The position numbers were made by a program, and so were the translations under genes. DNA of 64,000 nucleotides from Simplicispira psychrophila DSM 11588 (lineage in GTDB: Bacteria > Pseudomonadota > Gammaproteobacteria > Burkholderiales > Burkholderiaceae_C), in NCBI RefSeq assembly GCF_000688255.1, contig NZ_JHYS01000002.1, positions 310,001 to 374,000 on the forward strand, given 5' to 3'. The notes below the pieces were generated by a model. The model was not told the origin of the DNA. It worked only from the letters and a program-made list of their open reading frames with translations, and did no database searches. Position 1 is the first letter of the stretch. Each line of letters starts with the position of its first letter. Of the stretch, positions 42,901 through 51,863 are shown piece by piece.

Positions 42901-43541
42901 TTGTCGTTGCTGGTGTCCACCGTTGGCGAGGCGGCGGGGTTGGGCCACTGCACGGCGGCAAATCCGCCCAGAAAAAGGTCGGCGACGATGCGCGCCATTT
43001 CCTCGTAGCTGAGCCGTCCATCGGGTTTCAGCCAAGTAAACATCCAGTTCATCATGCCAAACAGCAGCATGGTGAGCGGTTTCTCCATTTGCGCTGTCTG
43101 CAATTCGGGTCGCATCGCCACCATGGCGCTGGCGAAGGCACGCACCACCACGCGCTCCTTGTCCCAAATGGCCTCTCTGGATGGCGGACTCAGAAAGCGG
43201 ACGTCCTCTGTCAGTACCCGGTGTGCATGGTGGGCGTTTTCGTATTCATGCATGAAGCCCAAGATAAGTAAGCGCAGTAAATTTTCGGGGGTATGCGGTT
43301 GTGCGGTGATTTTCTCGACCAGCGCCACCAGGCGCGATACATGCTCATCCGCAATGGTGTGCAGAAGCTCGCTTTTATCGGCGAAGTGGTGGTACAGCGT
43401 CGCTTTGGAAAGTTTGCAGGCGTCCGCCACATCGTTCATCGTGGTCGAGGGATACCCCCGGCTGGCAAACAGGGCCGCCGAATTCGCCAGGATGCTGCGC
43501 TGCTGATCGGTGGGGAGGCGGGACGTTTTCTTTTGATTCAT
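42873..43541 (-). CDS. TetR/AcrR-family regulator
   Basis: A 222-residue regulator. The N-terminal helix-turn-helix reads ILANSAALFASRGYPSTTMND, then VADACKLSKATLYHHFADKSEL, the classic TetR pattern. The C-terminal ligand/dimer domain contains LLFGMMNWMFTWLKPDGRLSYEEMA, as in regulators of acyl-CoA or fatty-acid genes (TetR_C_33-like). It converges on the acylase gene and probably binds the palindromes in front of it. The start at 43541 begins the standard domain; longer readings lack support. Confidence 0.85.
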   Translation of the reverse strand: MNQKKTSRLPTDQQRSILANSAALFASRGYPSTTMNDVADACKLSKATLYHHFADKSELLHTIADEHVSRLVALVEKITAQPHTPENLLRLLILGFMHEYENAHHAHRVLTEDVRFLSPPSREAIWDKERVVVRAFASAMVAMRPELQTAQMEKPLTMLLFGMMNWMFTWLKPDGRLSYEEMARIVADLFLGGFAAVQWPNPAASPTVDTSNDNGADPTCSG

Positions 43542-43671
43542 GGATGGGGTGCTTGCATGTAGCTTGAGGGCGTTCTCCGCCGGGATTCGGAAGGTGCCGG
43601 CCTTTGCTTGAGCGCAACATGGTTTGCGAAACGCTCTATGGGGCGCTTCACAGGTTCGTCCGGTGTGCCCA

Positions 43672-46482
43672 TCATCTCGCCAGCAGACGCAATCCTGGCG
43701 GCAAGGCCTCGCCAAAACTGCGCTTTTGGTCTGCATCATCGAGTTGCACGGCTTCGCGCACCATCGTGACCCAGCTGGCTGGGGCGCGCACGGCGGCCAA
43801 GCGGCGGGCGACTTGTTCGCGCAGTTCGGGCGCTAAATCGCGCGTGCGGTCGCCACTCATGCGGGCGATTTGCGCAGCGGCAAACGCTGCGGGTTCCACT
43901 GCTTTCCAGTCCAGCGCCAGCAGGGCTTGCAGCCAGCCGCTGGCGATCTCCGCGGGCACCACGGTGTGCGCGCTGCCGTAGAGCGGTACGCGCGCGCCCA
44001 GGCGCCCCAAGGCCCACCAAGTTTGCGGGTTCTCGTCGGGGCGTTGCAGCCGCTCTAGCACCCAGCGGCCGGTTTCGGCGCGGTGGTGGCCGGGCAATTG
44101 CTCCAGCAGCGCCGCCAGCCGCACCATGTCGTCGTAGCTGCCTTGCACCGGGTGGCGGGCGCGTTTGCCGGCGTCGGTGTCTTCCAAATGGCCGGCAAGG
44201 GTTTCGAGAATGTGCAGTTGCTGCGCTTCATTCAAGCCGCCGGCGGCGCGGCGCCACAGCGTCCACCACTCCGACCAGTTGCGGCTTTCGCCGGTGTATT
44301 GGATGCCTTCGGAAAACAGCGGCCAGAGTTGGTCGATGCGCCAGCTGTCCAGCGGCGTGCCCATGCCGGGGCGCAGGCAGTAGCCAGCCAAATTGAGCCA
44401 GACGCGCTCATGTTCGGCGCTGCGCCGGCGCCGGCGGGCGCGCGTCCACAGGGCATCGAACAGGGTGCGCAGCAGTGCAATGCTCCACGTGTCGCGCGCG
44501 CCCAGCAGGTGCTCCAGTGTGCTGCGCAGTTGGCGGATTTCTTTGGTGGTGACGGGTTGCTGGGGCGTGGCGCTGCCGAATACGCGCTCGATCAAGGCGA
44601 TGGCTTGGTCTAGGCGTGGATGCGCGGCGTTGTCTTCTGCACTGCCGCTATCGGCTGCGCTGTCATCACTTGCATGGCTGCGCACTTGAAACGCCAACAG
44701 CCAGCGCTGCGCCGGGTCGTCGGCGTGGGTGCAGTGCATTTCCAGCGTGCCGACCTCGGTCATGGTGGCGCTCAGTTGCACCGTGACATGCCCCCGGCGC
44801 TGACCGGCTGCTGCGGGCAGCACGGTTTCCAGCGGTGGCAGGTGGACGAAGCTGGGGGCATCGTCGCCAGTGCCGGGCACTGGCAGGTCAATCACATCAC
44901 CGGCTTGCCACGCAGTGTTGGCGGCGCAGGCCACCAAGTGAAAGCGCACCGCTTGCCCCAAACACAGGGCAAAGCTGTGGCCGAGCAGCGGTACTTCGAT
45001 GGCGCTGTCGGTGCCGCGCGGCAGCACGCAAATGGCGCGCGGCGGCGCGTCTTTTTTATCGTCTTCCAGTAGTAAAAAATAGCTGCGCGCCGAACCACCA
45101 CCGACGCCGTGCCCGAGCTGCGGCACACGCGCGGCGCGCACCAAAGCGTAGGCGACTGCGCCGCGCGCCACGGCGGTGTCCGGGTCGCTGTGTTGCAACA
45201 CGCGCACTGGAGCGCCGCGCCAGTGCGTCAGGACGTGTTCCAGCCGCTGTGCCAGCGCCGGGGCGCGGAACACGCCGCCGTTCAATAGCAGGGTGTCGGG
45301 CACGGCCAAGGTGGGGCCGGTACCGGAATGGCGCTCCAGAAACGCCGCCAAGTGCCGTGTGATGGCCGCGTCGGCCGGGTAGGGTAGGCCCAGTTCGACC
45401 AGGCCGGAGCGGCGGCGTTGTGGGCGGATACTGGCCTCTTCTTGCGGCATAAAGCCATCGACCACCAGACGCTCGACCACAGCGCGGGTCAGCGTGACCG
45501 AGCGCGCGCCGCCCACCAGTTGTGCGCCGCCGCCGAGCAGCGTGATGCTGGTGTGCGCCGGTGCGTCGGCACCCAGCAGCAGTTCTTTGGCGGTACGGCA
45601 GCGTTGCACCAGTTGGGCAAAGCGCGCGGCGGGCAGGCGGGTGCTGCTGCCCAGCGTGCGCTCGATATGGTGTGCCAGCGCCAAGTCCATGTTGTCACCG
45701 CCGAGCATCAGGTGCTCGCCGACGCCGATGCGCGTCAGACGCGGCAGGGCGTCGGGCTTGGCGGTGGTGTGTTCCACGTGGATCAACGTCAGGTCGGTGG
45801 TGCCACCGCCGACGTCGCAGACCAGTAGCTGCGCTACGCCGTGCAGTTGCGCGGCCAGTTGCTGGCGTTGGCAAAACAGCCAGTCGTGGAAGGCGGCTTG
45901 CGGCTCTTCCAGCAGGCGCAGCGGCCCCAAACCAGCGTCGCGCGCCGCTTGCAGCGTCAGGGCACGCGCGCCTTCGTCAAACGAGGCCGGCACCGTCAGC
46001 ACGATGTCTTGCTGTGCCAGTGGTGCGCTGGGGAAGCGTGCATTCCATGCTGCGTGGACATGCGCCAGATAGCTGGCGCTGGCCGCTACCGGTGAGATCT
46101 TTTCTACATCGTCGGCGGCACCCCACGGCAGGATGGCGGCGCTGCGATCAACGCCAGGGTGCGATAGCCAGCTTTTGGCGCTGCTGACCAGCCGACCCGG
46201 CACTTGGCTGCCCAAGTCGCGGGCGTAGCGGCCCAGCACCGCCGTTTCTGCTGACGACCACGGCAGCACTAAATCCGCAGCGCTCAGTTCACCCGCTGCC
46301 GGGTGGTAGCGCAGCGACGGCAGCAGCGCAGGAGCAGCCACTTCGCCCGGAGCGATCAGCTGGTCGATGGGCAGCAGGTGGATGCTGTCGCCGCCCGCGT
46401 CCGCCGCTGAGAGGTCTGCATAGGCGACGACGGTGTGGCTGGTACCCAGGTCGATGCCGACGGTGTAGCGCGCTGTACTCAC
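43672..46482 (-). CDS. Hsp70-family protein with DUF3731 C-terminal region
   Basis: A 936-residue actin-like ATPase. Nucleotide-binding motifs: phosphate 1 VGIDLGTSHTVVAY, phosphate 2 VCDVGGGTTDLTLI, GGDNMDLALAHHIE, and LLNGGVFRAPALAQRLE. The canonical DnaK substrate-binding domain is replaced by a beta-rich segment and a long C-terminal helical region (RRRRSAEHERVWLNLAGYCL, SRNWSEWWTLWRRAAGG, NPQTWWALGRLGARVPLYG) typical of DUF3731. The GTG at 46482 is chosen because GAGG overlaps the upstream stop; it lies 7 bp after the first Hsp70 gene. No DnaJ or GrpE partner is encoded here. Client and function are unknown. Confidence 0.85.
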   Translation of the reverse strand: MSTARYTVGIDLGTSHTVVAYADLSAADAGGDSIHLLPIDQLIAPGEVAAPALLPSLRYHPAAGELSAADLVLPWSSAETAVLGRYARDLGSQVPGRLVSSAKSWLSHPGVDRSAAILPWGAADDVEKISPVAASASYLAHVHAAWNARFPSAPLAQQDIVLTVPASFDEGARALTLQAARDAGLGPLRLLEEPQAAFHDWLFCQRQQLAAQLHGVAQLLVCDVGGGTTDLTLIHVEHTTAKPDALPRLTRIGVGEHLMLGGDNMDLALAHHIERTLGSSTRLPAARFAQLVQRCRTAKELLLGADAPAHTSITLLGGGAQLVGGARSVTLTRAVVERLVVDGFMPQEEASIRPQRRRSGLVELGLPYPADAAITRHLAAFLERHSGTGPTLAVPDTLLLNGGVFRAPALAQRLEHVLTHWRGAPVRVLQHSDPDTAVARGAVAYALVRAARVPQLGHGVGGGSARSYFLLLEDDKKDAPPRAICVLPRGTDSAIEVPLLGHSFALCLGQAVRFHLVACAANTAWQAGDVIDLPVPGTGDDAPSFVHLPPLETVLPAAAGQRRGHVTVQLSATMTEVGTLEMHCTHADDPAQRWLLAFQVRSHASDDSAADSGSAEDNAAHPRLDQAIALIERVFGSATPQQPVTTKEIRQLRSTLEHLLGARDTWSIALLRTLFDALWTRARRRRRSAEHERVWLNLAGYCLRPGMGTPLDSWRIDQLWPLFSEGIQYTGESRNWSEWWTLWRRAAGGLNEAQQLHILETLAGHLEDTDAGKRARHPVQGSYDDMVRLAALLEQLPGHHRAETGRWVLERLQRPDENPQTWWALGRLGARVPLYGSAHTVVPAEIASGWLQALLALDWKAVEPAAFAAAQIARMSGDRTRDLAPELREQVARRLAAVRAPASWVTMVREAVQLDDADQKRSFGEALPPGLRLLAR

Positions 46483-46489
46483 CGCCGCC

Positions 46490-48412
46490 TCACGCCTGCG
46501 CGGGGCTGGTGTTGTGGCGCGTGTCCAGCTCGACCTTCCAGCGCTCACTGCCGCTCTCGCCCTGGGCGTTGATGGGCAGGGCTTCGAGTTCCAGCGTGCC
46601 GGTAGTGGTGATGCGGGCGTGCAGTTGCACGCGCACCACTTCGCCAGCGGTGCGGCCTTGGGCGGGCAGGGTGGCCTGGATTTCTTGCAACTCGTGCAGT
46701 TCGTCGGCGCTCCAGAAGTCCAGCAGCGTGCCGACCTGGTCTTGGCGGCGCATCGACGAGCCAAAGAAACGCAAGCGCACCGGTTCACCCACGACGAGGC
46801 CGAATTCTTGACCGGGCAGTCCGGCATCGGTGCCTTCTTCCATGCCAAACGGCGCCAGACACAGCGCCTGGATCGGTGGCTCCATGCCCGGAATAGCGGG
46901 CATCGACGAATCCACCGCCACGTAATACGACTGCGCCGTGCCGCCGCGAATGCGCACGCCCCGGCCCCGGCGCACGTAGCCGTAATAGGCGGCGCCGCGT
47001 GCTACCGCCAAGTCCAGATCCGCACCGCTGAGCAGGCGTGCAGGCGCGGCGCCTTCGTCATTCAGCCAGCCGTTGAGAACGTCCAGCAGCCGCTCGGCAA
47101 TTTGCCCGGACTTGAGCACGCCGCCGTTGAACAGCACGGCGGTGGGGTGCAGAAAACTGGCCTCGGCGGAGGCAGCATTGTCAAAGCCGACGTGTCCAGC
47201 CAGCTCGGCAGTGGCATCGCGTTGGCGCGTCAAAAAAGCCGCCAGATGGCGTGTGACGGCGGCATCTTGCGCATACGGCAAACCCAGTTGCGTTAGCGCG
47301 CCGCGTGCGCGGTTGATCGGCTGGTCGGACACGGCGGCCGGTGGAAAGAAGCCTTCCAGCAGCGTCTGTTCCAGTTCGGCGCGCGTGACTTCGGTGCGCA
47401 GCGCGCCGCCAATCAGCTTGGAGCCGCGACTGGGCACCACCACTGGCACGGCGTCCACGCTGGGGTCGCTCAGCAGCATTTCTTTGGCGCTGCGGCAGGC
47501 GTGGGCTAGGGCGCGGGTTTGCCACGGGTCGAGCTGTTTGCCGTCGGCGGCCAGCTTGCGCGCTGTGCCGTAGGCCAGCGCCAAGTCCATGTTGTCGCCG
47601 CCGAGCAGGATGTGTTCGCCCACGGCAATGCGTTGCAGCTCCAGGTTGCCGTCCTGCTCCAGCACGGCGATCAGCGACAGGTCGGTGGTGCCACCGCCCA
47701 CGTCCACCACCAGCAGGATGTCGCCGCTGCGCACCTCTTTGCGCCAGGCACCGCTGCTGCGCTGAATCCAGCTGTACAGCGCCGCTTGCGGCTCTTCCAG
47801 CAGCGTCAGTTGCGGCAGACCGGCGGCCTGCGCGGCTTCGGCGGTCAGCTCGCGTGCCGCCGGGTCGAAGGAGGCGGGAATGGTGACGGTGACGTCTTGC
47901 GTCGCCAGCGGCGCTTCGGGGTGCTGCGCATCCCAGGCGGCGCGCAGGTGCGACAGGTAGCGGATCGACGCTTCCAGTGGCGAGACACGCGCCACTTCGG
48001 GCGGTGCTTCGGCCGGCAGCAGGGCGCTGCGTCTATCGATGCCGGGGTGGCACAGCCAGCTTTTGGCGCTGGAGACCAGGCGGATCGGCGTGGCCGCGCC
48101 GCGCGTGCGGGCGAATTCGCCGACAGCAAAGTCTTGGCTTGCCGACCACGGCAGGGCCAGGTCGCCGGGGGCCAGTTCGCTCTCGTGCGGCAGGTACAAA
48201 AACGACGGCAGCAGCGTGGGGTTTTCCAGCGTGCCGGGGCCGGTCAGCTGGGGCACGGACAGCACGCCTTGCACGGCGTTTTCGCCATCGCTGGCTTCGG
48301 TGTCAAGCCAGGACAGCGCGCAATGCGTGGTGCCCAGGTCGATGCCGATGGTGTAGCGCGCGCTGGGGGGGGGGTCAGTGTGGATGTCGTTGGCGTTGCT
48401 GTTGTCGTTCAC
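46490..48412 (-). CDS. Hsp70-family protein (shorter paralogue)
   Basis: A 640-residue actin-like ATPase: IGIDLGTTHCALSW, VVDVGGGTTDLSLI, VGEHILLGGDNMDLALA and LFNGGVLKSGQIAERLL. It is clearly paralogous to the downstream protein (shared RLVSSAKSWL-HPG-DR and LPYAQDAAVTRHLAAFL segments), but lacks the DUF3731 extension. Its start overlaps the DUF2760 stop by 4 bases, so translation is coupled. A run of ten C on the coding strand (48365-48374) encodes Pro residues near position 14 and could cause slippage. The function is unknown. Confidence 0.85.
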   Translation of the reverse strand: MNDNSNANDIHTDPPPSARYTIGIDLGTTHCALSWLDTEASDGENAVQGVLSVPQLTGPGTLENPTLLPSFLYLPHESELAPGDLALPWSASQDFAVGEFARTRGAATPIRLVSSAKSWLCHPGIDRRSALLPAEAPPEVARVSPLEASIRYLSHLRAAWDAQHPEAPLATQDVTVTIPASFDPAARELTAEAAQAAGLPQLTLLEEPQAALYSWIQRSSGAWRKEVRSGDILLVVDVGGGTTDLSLIAVLEQDGNLELQRIAVGEHILLGGDNMDLALAYGTARKLAADGKQLDPWQTRALAHACRSAKEMLLSDPSVDAVPVVVPSRGSKLIGGALRTEVTRAELEQTLLEGFFPPAAVSDQPINRARGALTQLGLPYAQDAAVTRHLAAFLTRQRDATAELAGHVGFDNAASAEASFLHPTAVLFNGGVLKSGQIAERLLDVLNGWLNDEGAAPARLLSGADLDLAVARGAAYYGYVRRGRGVRIRGGTAQSYYVAVDSSMPAIPGMEPPIQALCLAPFGMEEGTDAGLPGQEFGLVVGEPVRLRFFGSSMRRQDQVGTLLDFWSADELHELQEIQATLPAQGRTAGEVVRVQLHARITTTGTLELEALPINAQGESGSERWKVELDTRHNTSPAQA

Positions 48413-49002
48413 AGTTCCACCTCCGCCTGGGCCAGCACGCTGGCGTCGTGCTGCGGTGCCAGTTGCGGCAGGCGGGTGTCGGTGGCGCGCCAGCCGCGGT
48501 GCGCCAGCGTGCCGGTGAACGGTGCCTGGCCGACGACGTTGCCGGTGATGCGCGTGGCGGCGGCGTCAAAGCCCACCGGCAGGGTCAGGCGCTCGCCTTC
48601 GCTTTCGCTGCGCACGGGCTCCAGGGTGAAGTGCTCGCGCAGCACTTTGCGGCAGCCTTCGTGGACCACGCGGGTGGCGGAGCCAATCTCGCTGTCGCTG
48701 TAGGGGGCGATGTCTTCTTGCATAAAGTCGATAAAGCGCGCCTCGCGTTGCAGCAGACCGAGCAATTGCAGGGCAGCGGTGTCGGGCGCCACTTGCAGCA
48801 CGGGTGGCGGTGGCGCGACGGGTGCCGGTGCCGGCTTGGGGGCTGGTGCGGGCGCCGGGGTTGGCTCAGGCGCTTGAGGCCAGCCGCCTTCGGCGCGCAG
48901 ACGGGACACGTCCGCAGCAAAGGTGGGATTGCCGACGATGGCAAAAAAGCTGCTCACTGCCAAGGCAATGCGGCTCATCAATGAAGGAGGGGTGGGGGTC
49001 AT
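48409..49002 (-). CDS. DUF2760 protein, first gene of the Hsp70 pair operon
   Basis: A 197-residue protein with an N-terminal hydrophobic stretch (SRIALAVSSFFAIVGNPTFA) that may be a membrane anchor or signal, a Pro/Ala-rich linker (about 45-65), and the DUF2760 domain: ALQLLGLLQREARFIDFMQED, APYSDSEIGSATRVVHEGCRK and HFTLEPVRSESEGERLTLP. The function is unknown. It is translationally coupled to the two Hsp70-family genes, a triad I recall from other proteobacteria, so it is probably a dedicated partner. Confidence 0.82.
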   Translation of the reverse strand: MTPTPPSLMSRIALAVSSFFAIVGNPTFAADVSRLRAEGGWPQAPEPTPAPAPAPKPAPAPVAPPPPVLQVAPDTAALQLLGLLQREARFIDFMQEDIAPYSDSEIGSATRVVHEGCRKVLREHFTLEPVRSESEGERLTLPVGFDAAATRITGNVVGQAPFTGTLAHRGWRATDTRLPQLAPQHDASVLAQAEVEL

Positions 49003-49135
49003 AAGTGGGTGTGGGGTAGTGGGTTCAGAAGGTCAGCGGCCCGGCACGGAGGCGGGCGCAGCGCAGTGCGCGCCAGAGGCTGGTAATAGTACCGAAACCG
49101 GTCTGCTCTGTGTGTTGGCATTCGTGCGCTATTGT

Positions 49136-49184
49136 AATAATAGCTAGTGCCGCTTGCTGCATATGCGCTAGAAGCCTATTTGAC
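49136..49184 (+). repeat. Dispersed repeat, copy 10
   Basis: AATAATAGCTAGTGCCGC, then CATATGCGCTAGAAGCC and TATTTGA, match the family well. It lies between the DUF2760 and Fic genes. Confidence 0.75.
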
Positions 49185-49204
49185 TTGTTTTTATGGGTGC
49201 TGGC

Positions 49205-50683
49205 CTATGGCCGTGCAGGGAGGCGGGCCTGCTGCCACGCCAAGTAGTCCGAGCGGCGCAGGCGGTAGCGGGCAATACTGCCCTCGTGCAACTGCTGCAG
49301 CGCCTCTGTGAGCATCTCGGCAAAGGCCATCCGGTGGGCGGGTGGGGCGTACTCCTGCGCCAGCTGGGCCACGAGGGACGGGCTGGGCTGCTGTCCGCCC
49401 TGGACGATGGTTTGCACGGCTTGCATCAAGGCGTCGCGGTACTGGATCTTCAGCGGGTCGGGCGCCACCATGGTTTGCGTCATCGCCAAGTAGTGCTGGC
49501 AAGAGCGCTCATAGGCCCAGACGAACAGGTCGCGCAGCAAGGCCACGTCATTGAGCTCGTACACCCCCAGCGTGGCTTCGGCGTAGGCGCGCTGCGGCAC
49601 ATCGATGAAGGACAGGGGACACAGGTTGTGCTTGAGCAGCGGGATGTTGGCGCCCAGGCGCGACACCCGCTGGTTGGCGTCGTCAAACGGTTGCAGGTAG
49701 GGCAGTTGCACCAGCAAGAAAAACGCCTGCTCAAACGGCTCGGGGATCGCGGTGGCTTTGTGCAGCAGCAGGGCAAAGCAGTCTTCCAGTTGCTCCGGCA
49801 CGGCCAGCGGCTCAAACACCGTGCCAGCCAGCTCGACCGGGCGCTGGCGCAGCCGGCCACTGGCGCGCGGGTCGGGCAGCAGGTCTTGCGACAGCACGGC
49901 GTGCAGATTTTTGAAGGTGAACGCATCCAGCGCCAGCTCGTCGGCATCAGGGATCAGCATCTCGATAGCGGCCTGGTGGTTCAGCAGCATCTGCGTCTCG
50001 ATGGCGTCCTGGCCTTGGGCGATGCGTCCCAGTTCGATCAGGTTCTGGGCGTCTGGGCGGCGGTAGCTGTTGCCCTCCAGCCGGGACGAGGCCCACGACC
50101 AATCCACCCGCAGCCGGCCCAGGATGTCGCGGGCGTAGGTGCCGGCGGGCTGTCCGCTTTGTGGCGTGCGCCCGATCTGGTGCAGCTGGCGCCGCGTCGG
50201 CTCGGGTAGATAAAACGTTTCGCCGGGCTGGTAGGCGTGCAGAAATTCCAGCTGGTAGCCAATCGGGCGGCGGTACATCGGCGCGCGCCGCACTTGCGTG
50301 GCGATGGCGGCGCCTTCGGGCGAGAGCGGCACCTCCAGATCGACCTCAGCTTCTGCCGGTTCGGGTGCCGCCTTCTCGGGCGCGACCCGCTCGGTCTGCG
50401 CCACTTCCAGCGCTGTGGACGCCGTTCCAGCTGCGCTGAGTGCATTGAGCGCCACAGCGCCCACCGCCAGCTTGTAGACCAGCACGATGCTTTCGCCTTC
50501 GGTGACCAGCCGCTGCTCTTCAATCAGCTTGAGCAGGCGGCGCTGCAAGGTGCGGCGCTGGGGCGGTGTGCCCAGGCGGTGCTCCATTTCTGCTTCTAGC
50601 GCAGAGATGCCCACGCCCGCAGGGTGGCTGGCGACGATGGATGCGATCAGCTCCAGCTCTTCATTCAGTGTGATGCGCGGCAT
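49205..50683 (-). CDS. Fic-family protein with degenerate catalytic motif
   Basis: A 492-residue protein. The N-terminus (about 1-75) looks like a winged helix (LEAEMEHRLGTPPQRRTLQRRLLKLIEEQ). The Fic inhibitory motif (S/T)xxxEG is present as SSRLEGN. The Fic core reads LQPFDDANQRVSRL: Gln331 replaces the catalytic His of HxFx(D/E)GNGRxxR, and both motif glycines are changed. AMPylation by the normal mechanism is therefore doubtful. The start at 50683 avoids reading through the GACA array upstream. It faces the hydroxypyruvate isomerase gene across that array. Confidence 0.8.
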   Translation of the reverse strand: MPRITLNEELELIASIVASHPAGVGISALEAEMEHRLGTPPQRRTLQRRLLKLIEEQRLVTEGESIVLVYKLAVGAVALNALSAAGTASTALEVAQTERVAPEKAAPEPAEAEVDLEVPLSPEGAAIATQVRRAPMYRRPIGYQLEFLHAYQPGETFYLPEPTRRQLHQIGRTPQSGQPAGTYARDILGRLRVDWSWASSRLEGNSYRRPDAQNLIELGRIAQGQDAIETQMLLNHQAAIEMLIPDADELALDAFTFKNLHAVLSQDLLPDPRASGRLRQRPVELAGTVFEPLAVPEQLEDCFALLLHKATAIPEPFEQAFFLLVQLPYLQPFDDANQRVSRLGANIPLLKHNLCPLSFIDVPQRAYAEATLGVYELNDVALLRDLFVWAYERSCQHYLAMTQTMVAPDPLKIQYRDALMQAVQTIVQGGQQPSPSLVAQLAQEYAPPAHRMAFAEMLTEALQQLHEGSIARYRLRRSDYLAWQQARLPARP

Positions 50684-50765
50684 CGGGGGTGTCCTTGTGC
50701 GTGCTTTTCCGGGTGCTTGTCGATGGGCCTTGTCGCGGCCCGGTGTCATGGAATATAGCGCAGCA

Positions 50766-50850
50766 CGACACAAGCACGACAGGCGCGACAAAGAATGACA
50801 AAAGCGCGACACAAGCGCGACAAAAATATGTCGCGCTTGTGTCGCGCTTT
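50766..50850. repeat. Phased GACA direct repeats with a 22-bp inverted repeat
   Basis: Six (C/T)GACA boxes start at 50766, 50777, 50786, 50796, 50807 and 50818, spaced 9-11 bases, about one DNA turn. The last two form the left arm (50801-50822) of a perfect 22-bp inverted repeat with right arm 50829-50850 around AAAATA. It lies between the divergent Fic and isomerase genes. Confidence 0.9.
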
Positions 50851-50936
50851 GTCGTGCTCCCTCTGTGCTGTCGTACCACCACCGACCGCGATAAGCTGGG
50901 AGCTTCCTTTTTTAACGACCGACTGCGCCCCTTGCC

Positions 50937-51752
50937 ATGCCCCAATTCGCTGCCAACCTGACGCTGATGTACACCGAGCTGCCGTTTTTGCAGCGCTTTG
51001 CTGCAGCGGCGGCGGATGGTTTTACGGCAGTGGAGTACCTGTTTCCCTACGCTTACCCGCCAGCTGCACTGGCTGCGCGCTTGCAAGACAACGGCTTGCA
51101 GCAGGTACTGTTCAATGCGCCGCCCGGCGGCACTGATCTGGCGGCGATGGCGGCTGCCTGGGAGGTGGGTGAACGCGGTACGGCGGCGCTGCCGGGGCGC
51201 GTGGAGGCGTTTCGCGCCGGTGTGCAGCAGGCGCTGGCCTATGCCGATGCATTGGCGTGTCCGCGCATCCACCTGATGTCGGGCGTGGCCCCGGCCGGGG
51301 TGGCACACGACGCACTGACGCAGCAGTGCATTGATAACCTGCGCTGGGCGGCCGAGGCGGCGGCGCAGTGCGGCTGCGAGGTGCTGATCGAACCGATCAA
51401 CCAGCGCGACATGCCAGGCTATTTTTTGCGCTCCCAGGCCCAGGCCCATGTGCTGCTGGATGCAGTGCAGGCACCGAACCTGAAGGTGCTGATGGACCTG
51501 TACCACTGCCAGATCGCCGAGGGCGATGTCGCCAGCAAGCTGCGCCGCTATCTGCCGACCGGGCGCATTGGCCATATCCAGATTGCCGGCGTGCCCGAGC
51601 GCCAGGAACCGGACCAGGGTGAGCTGCATTACCCGTATCTGTTTGGCGTGTTGGACACACTGGGGTACTGCGGCTGGGTGGGCTGCGAATACCGACCGGC
51701 GGCCGGCACGTCGGCGGGTTTAGGTTGGCGCCCGGTACGCAGGAGTGCGTAA
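50937..51752 (+). CDS. hyi: Hydroxypyruvate isomerase / 2-oxo-tetronate isomerase
   Basis: A 271-residue xylose-isomerase-like TIM barrel: [42 protein letters not shown], and metal/catalytic stretches [15 protein letters not shown] (Glu) and [20 protein letters not shown], ending [19 protein letters not shown] (Glu). It interconverts hydroxypyruvate and tartronate semialdehyde, or 2-oxo-tetronates (OtnI). The substrate is not decidable here because no glyoxylate or tetronate genes adjoin, although glcEF is about 20 kb away. Confidence 0.87.
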   Translation: MPQFAANLTLMYTELPFLQRFAAAAADGFTAVEYLFPYAYPPAALAARLQDNGLQQVLFNAPPGGTDLAAMAAAWEVGERGTAALPGRVEAFRAGVQQALAYADALACPRIHLMSGVAPAGVAHDALTQQCIDNLRWAAEAAAQCGCEVLIEPINQRDMPGYFLRSQAQAHVLLDAVQAPNLKVLMDLYHCQIAEGDVASKLRRYLPTGRIGHIQIAGVPERQEPDQGELHYPYLFGVLDTLGYCGWVGCEYRPAAGTSAGLGWRPVRRSA

Positions 51753-51863
51753 GGGAATGTGTCGATTGATCATTGCAGGGTTTTCCATAGAGTGCAGTAA
51801 TCGTGCGCGTGGCCTTTTTTAGGGCCTTGGCGCGGCACCTTGCAACTTTCTGGAGAATTTCTT

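Noticed and set aside
43672-46848. A 1058-codon reading of the second Hsp70 gene starting inside the first one
   Set aside because: The extra N-terminal codons are a shadow frame of the upstream Hsp70 3' end. The family N-terminus begins at the GTG at 46482, with a ribosome site overlapping the upstream stop.
50766-50850. GACA array as a CRISPR array or plasmid-type iteron origin
   Set aside because: The units are about 10-11 bp with no unique spacers and no cas or rep genes nearby; an operator or hairpin role fits better.
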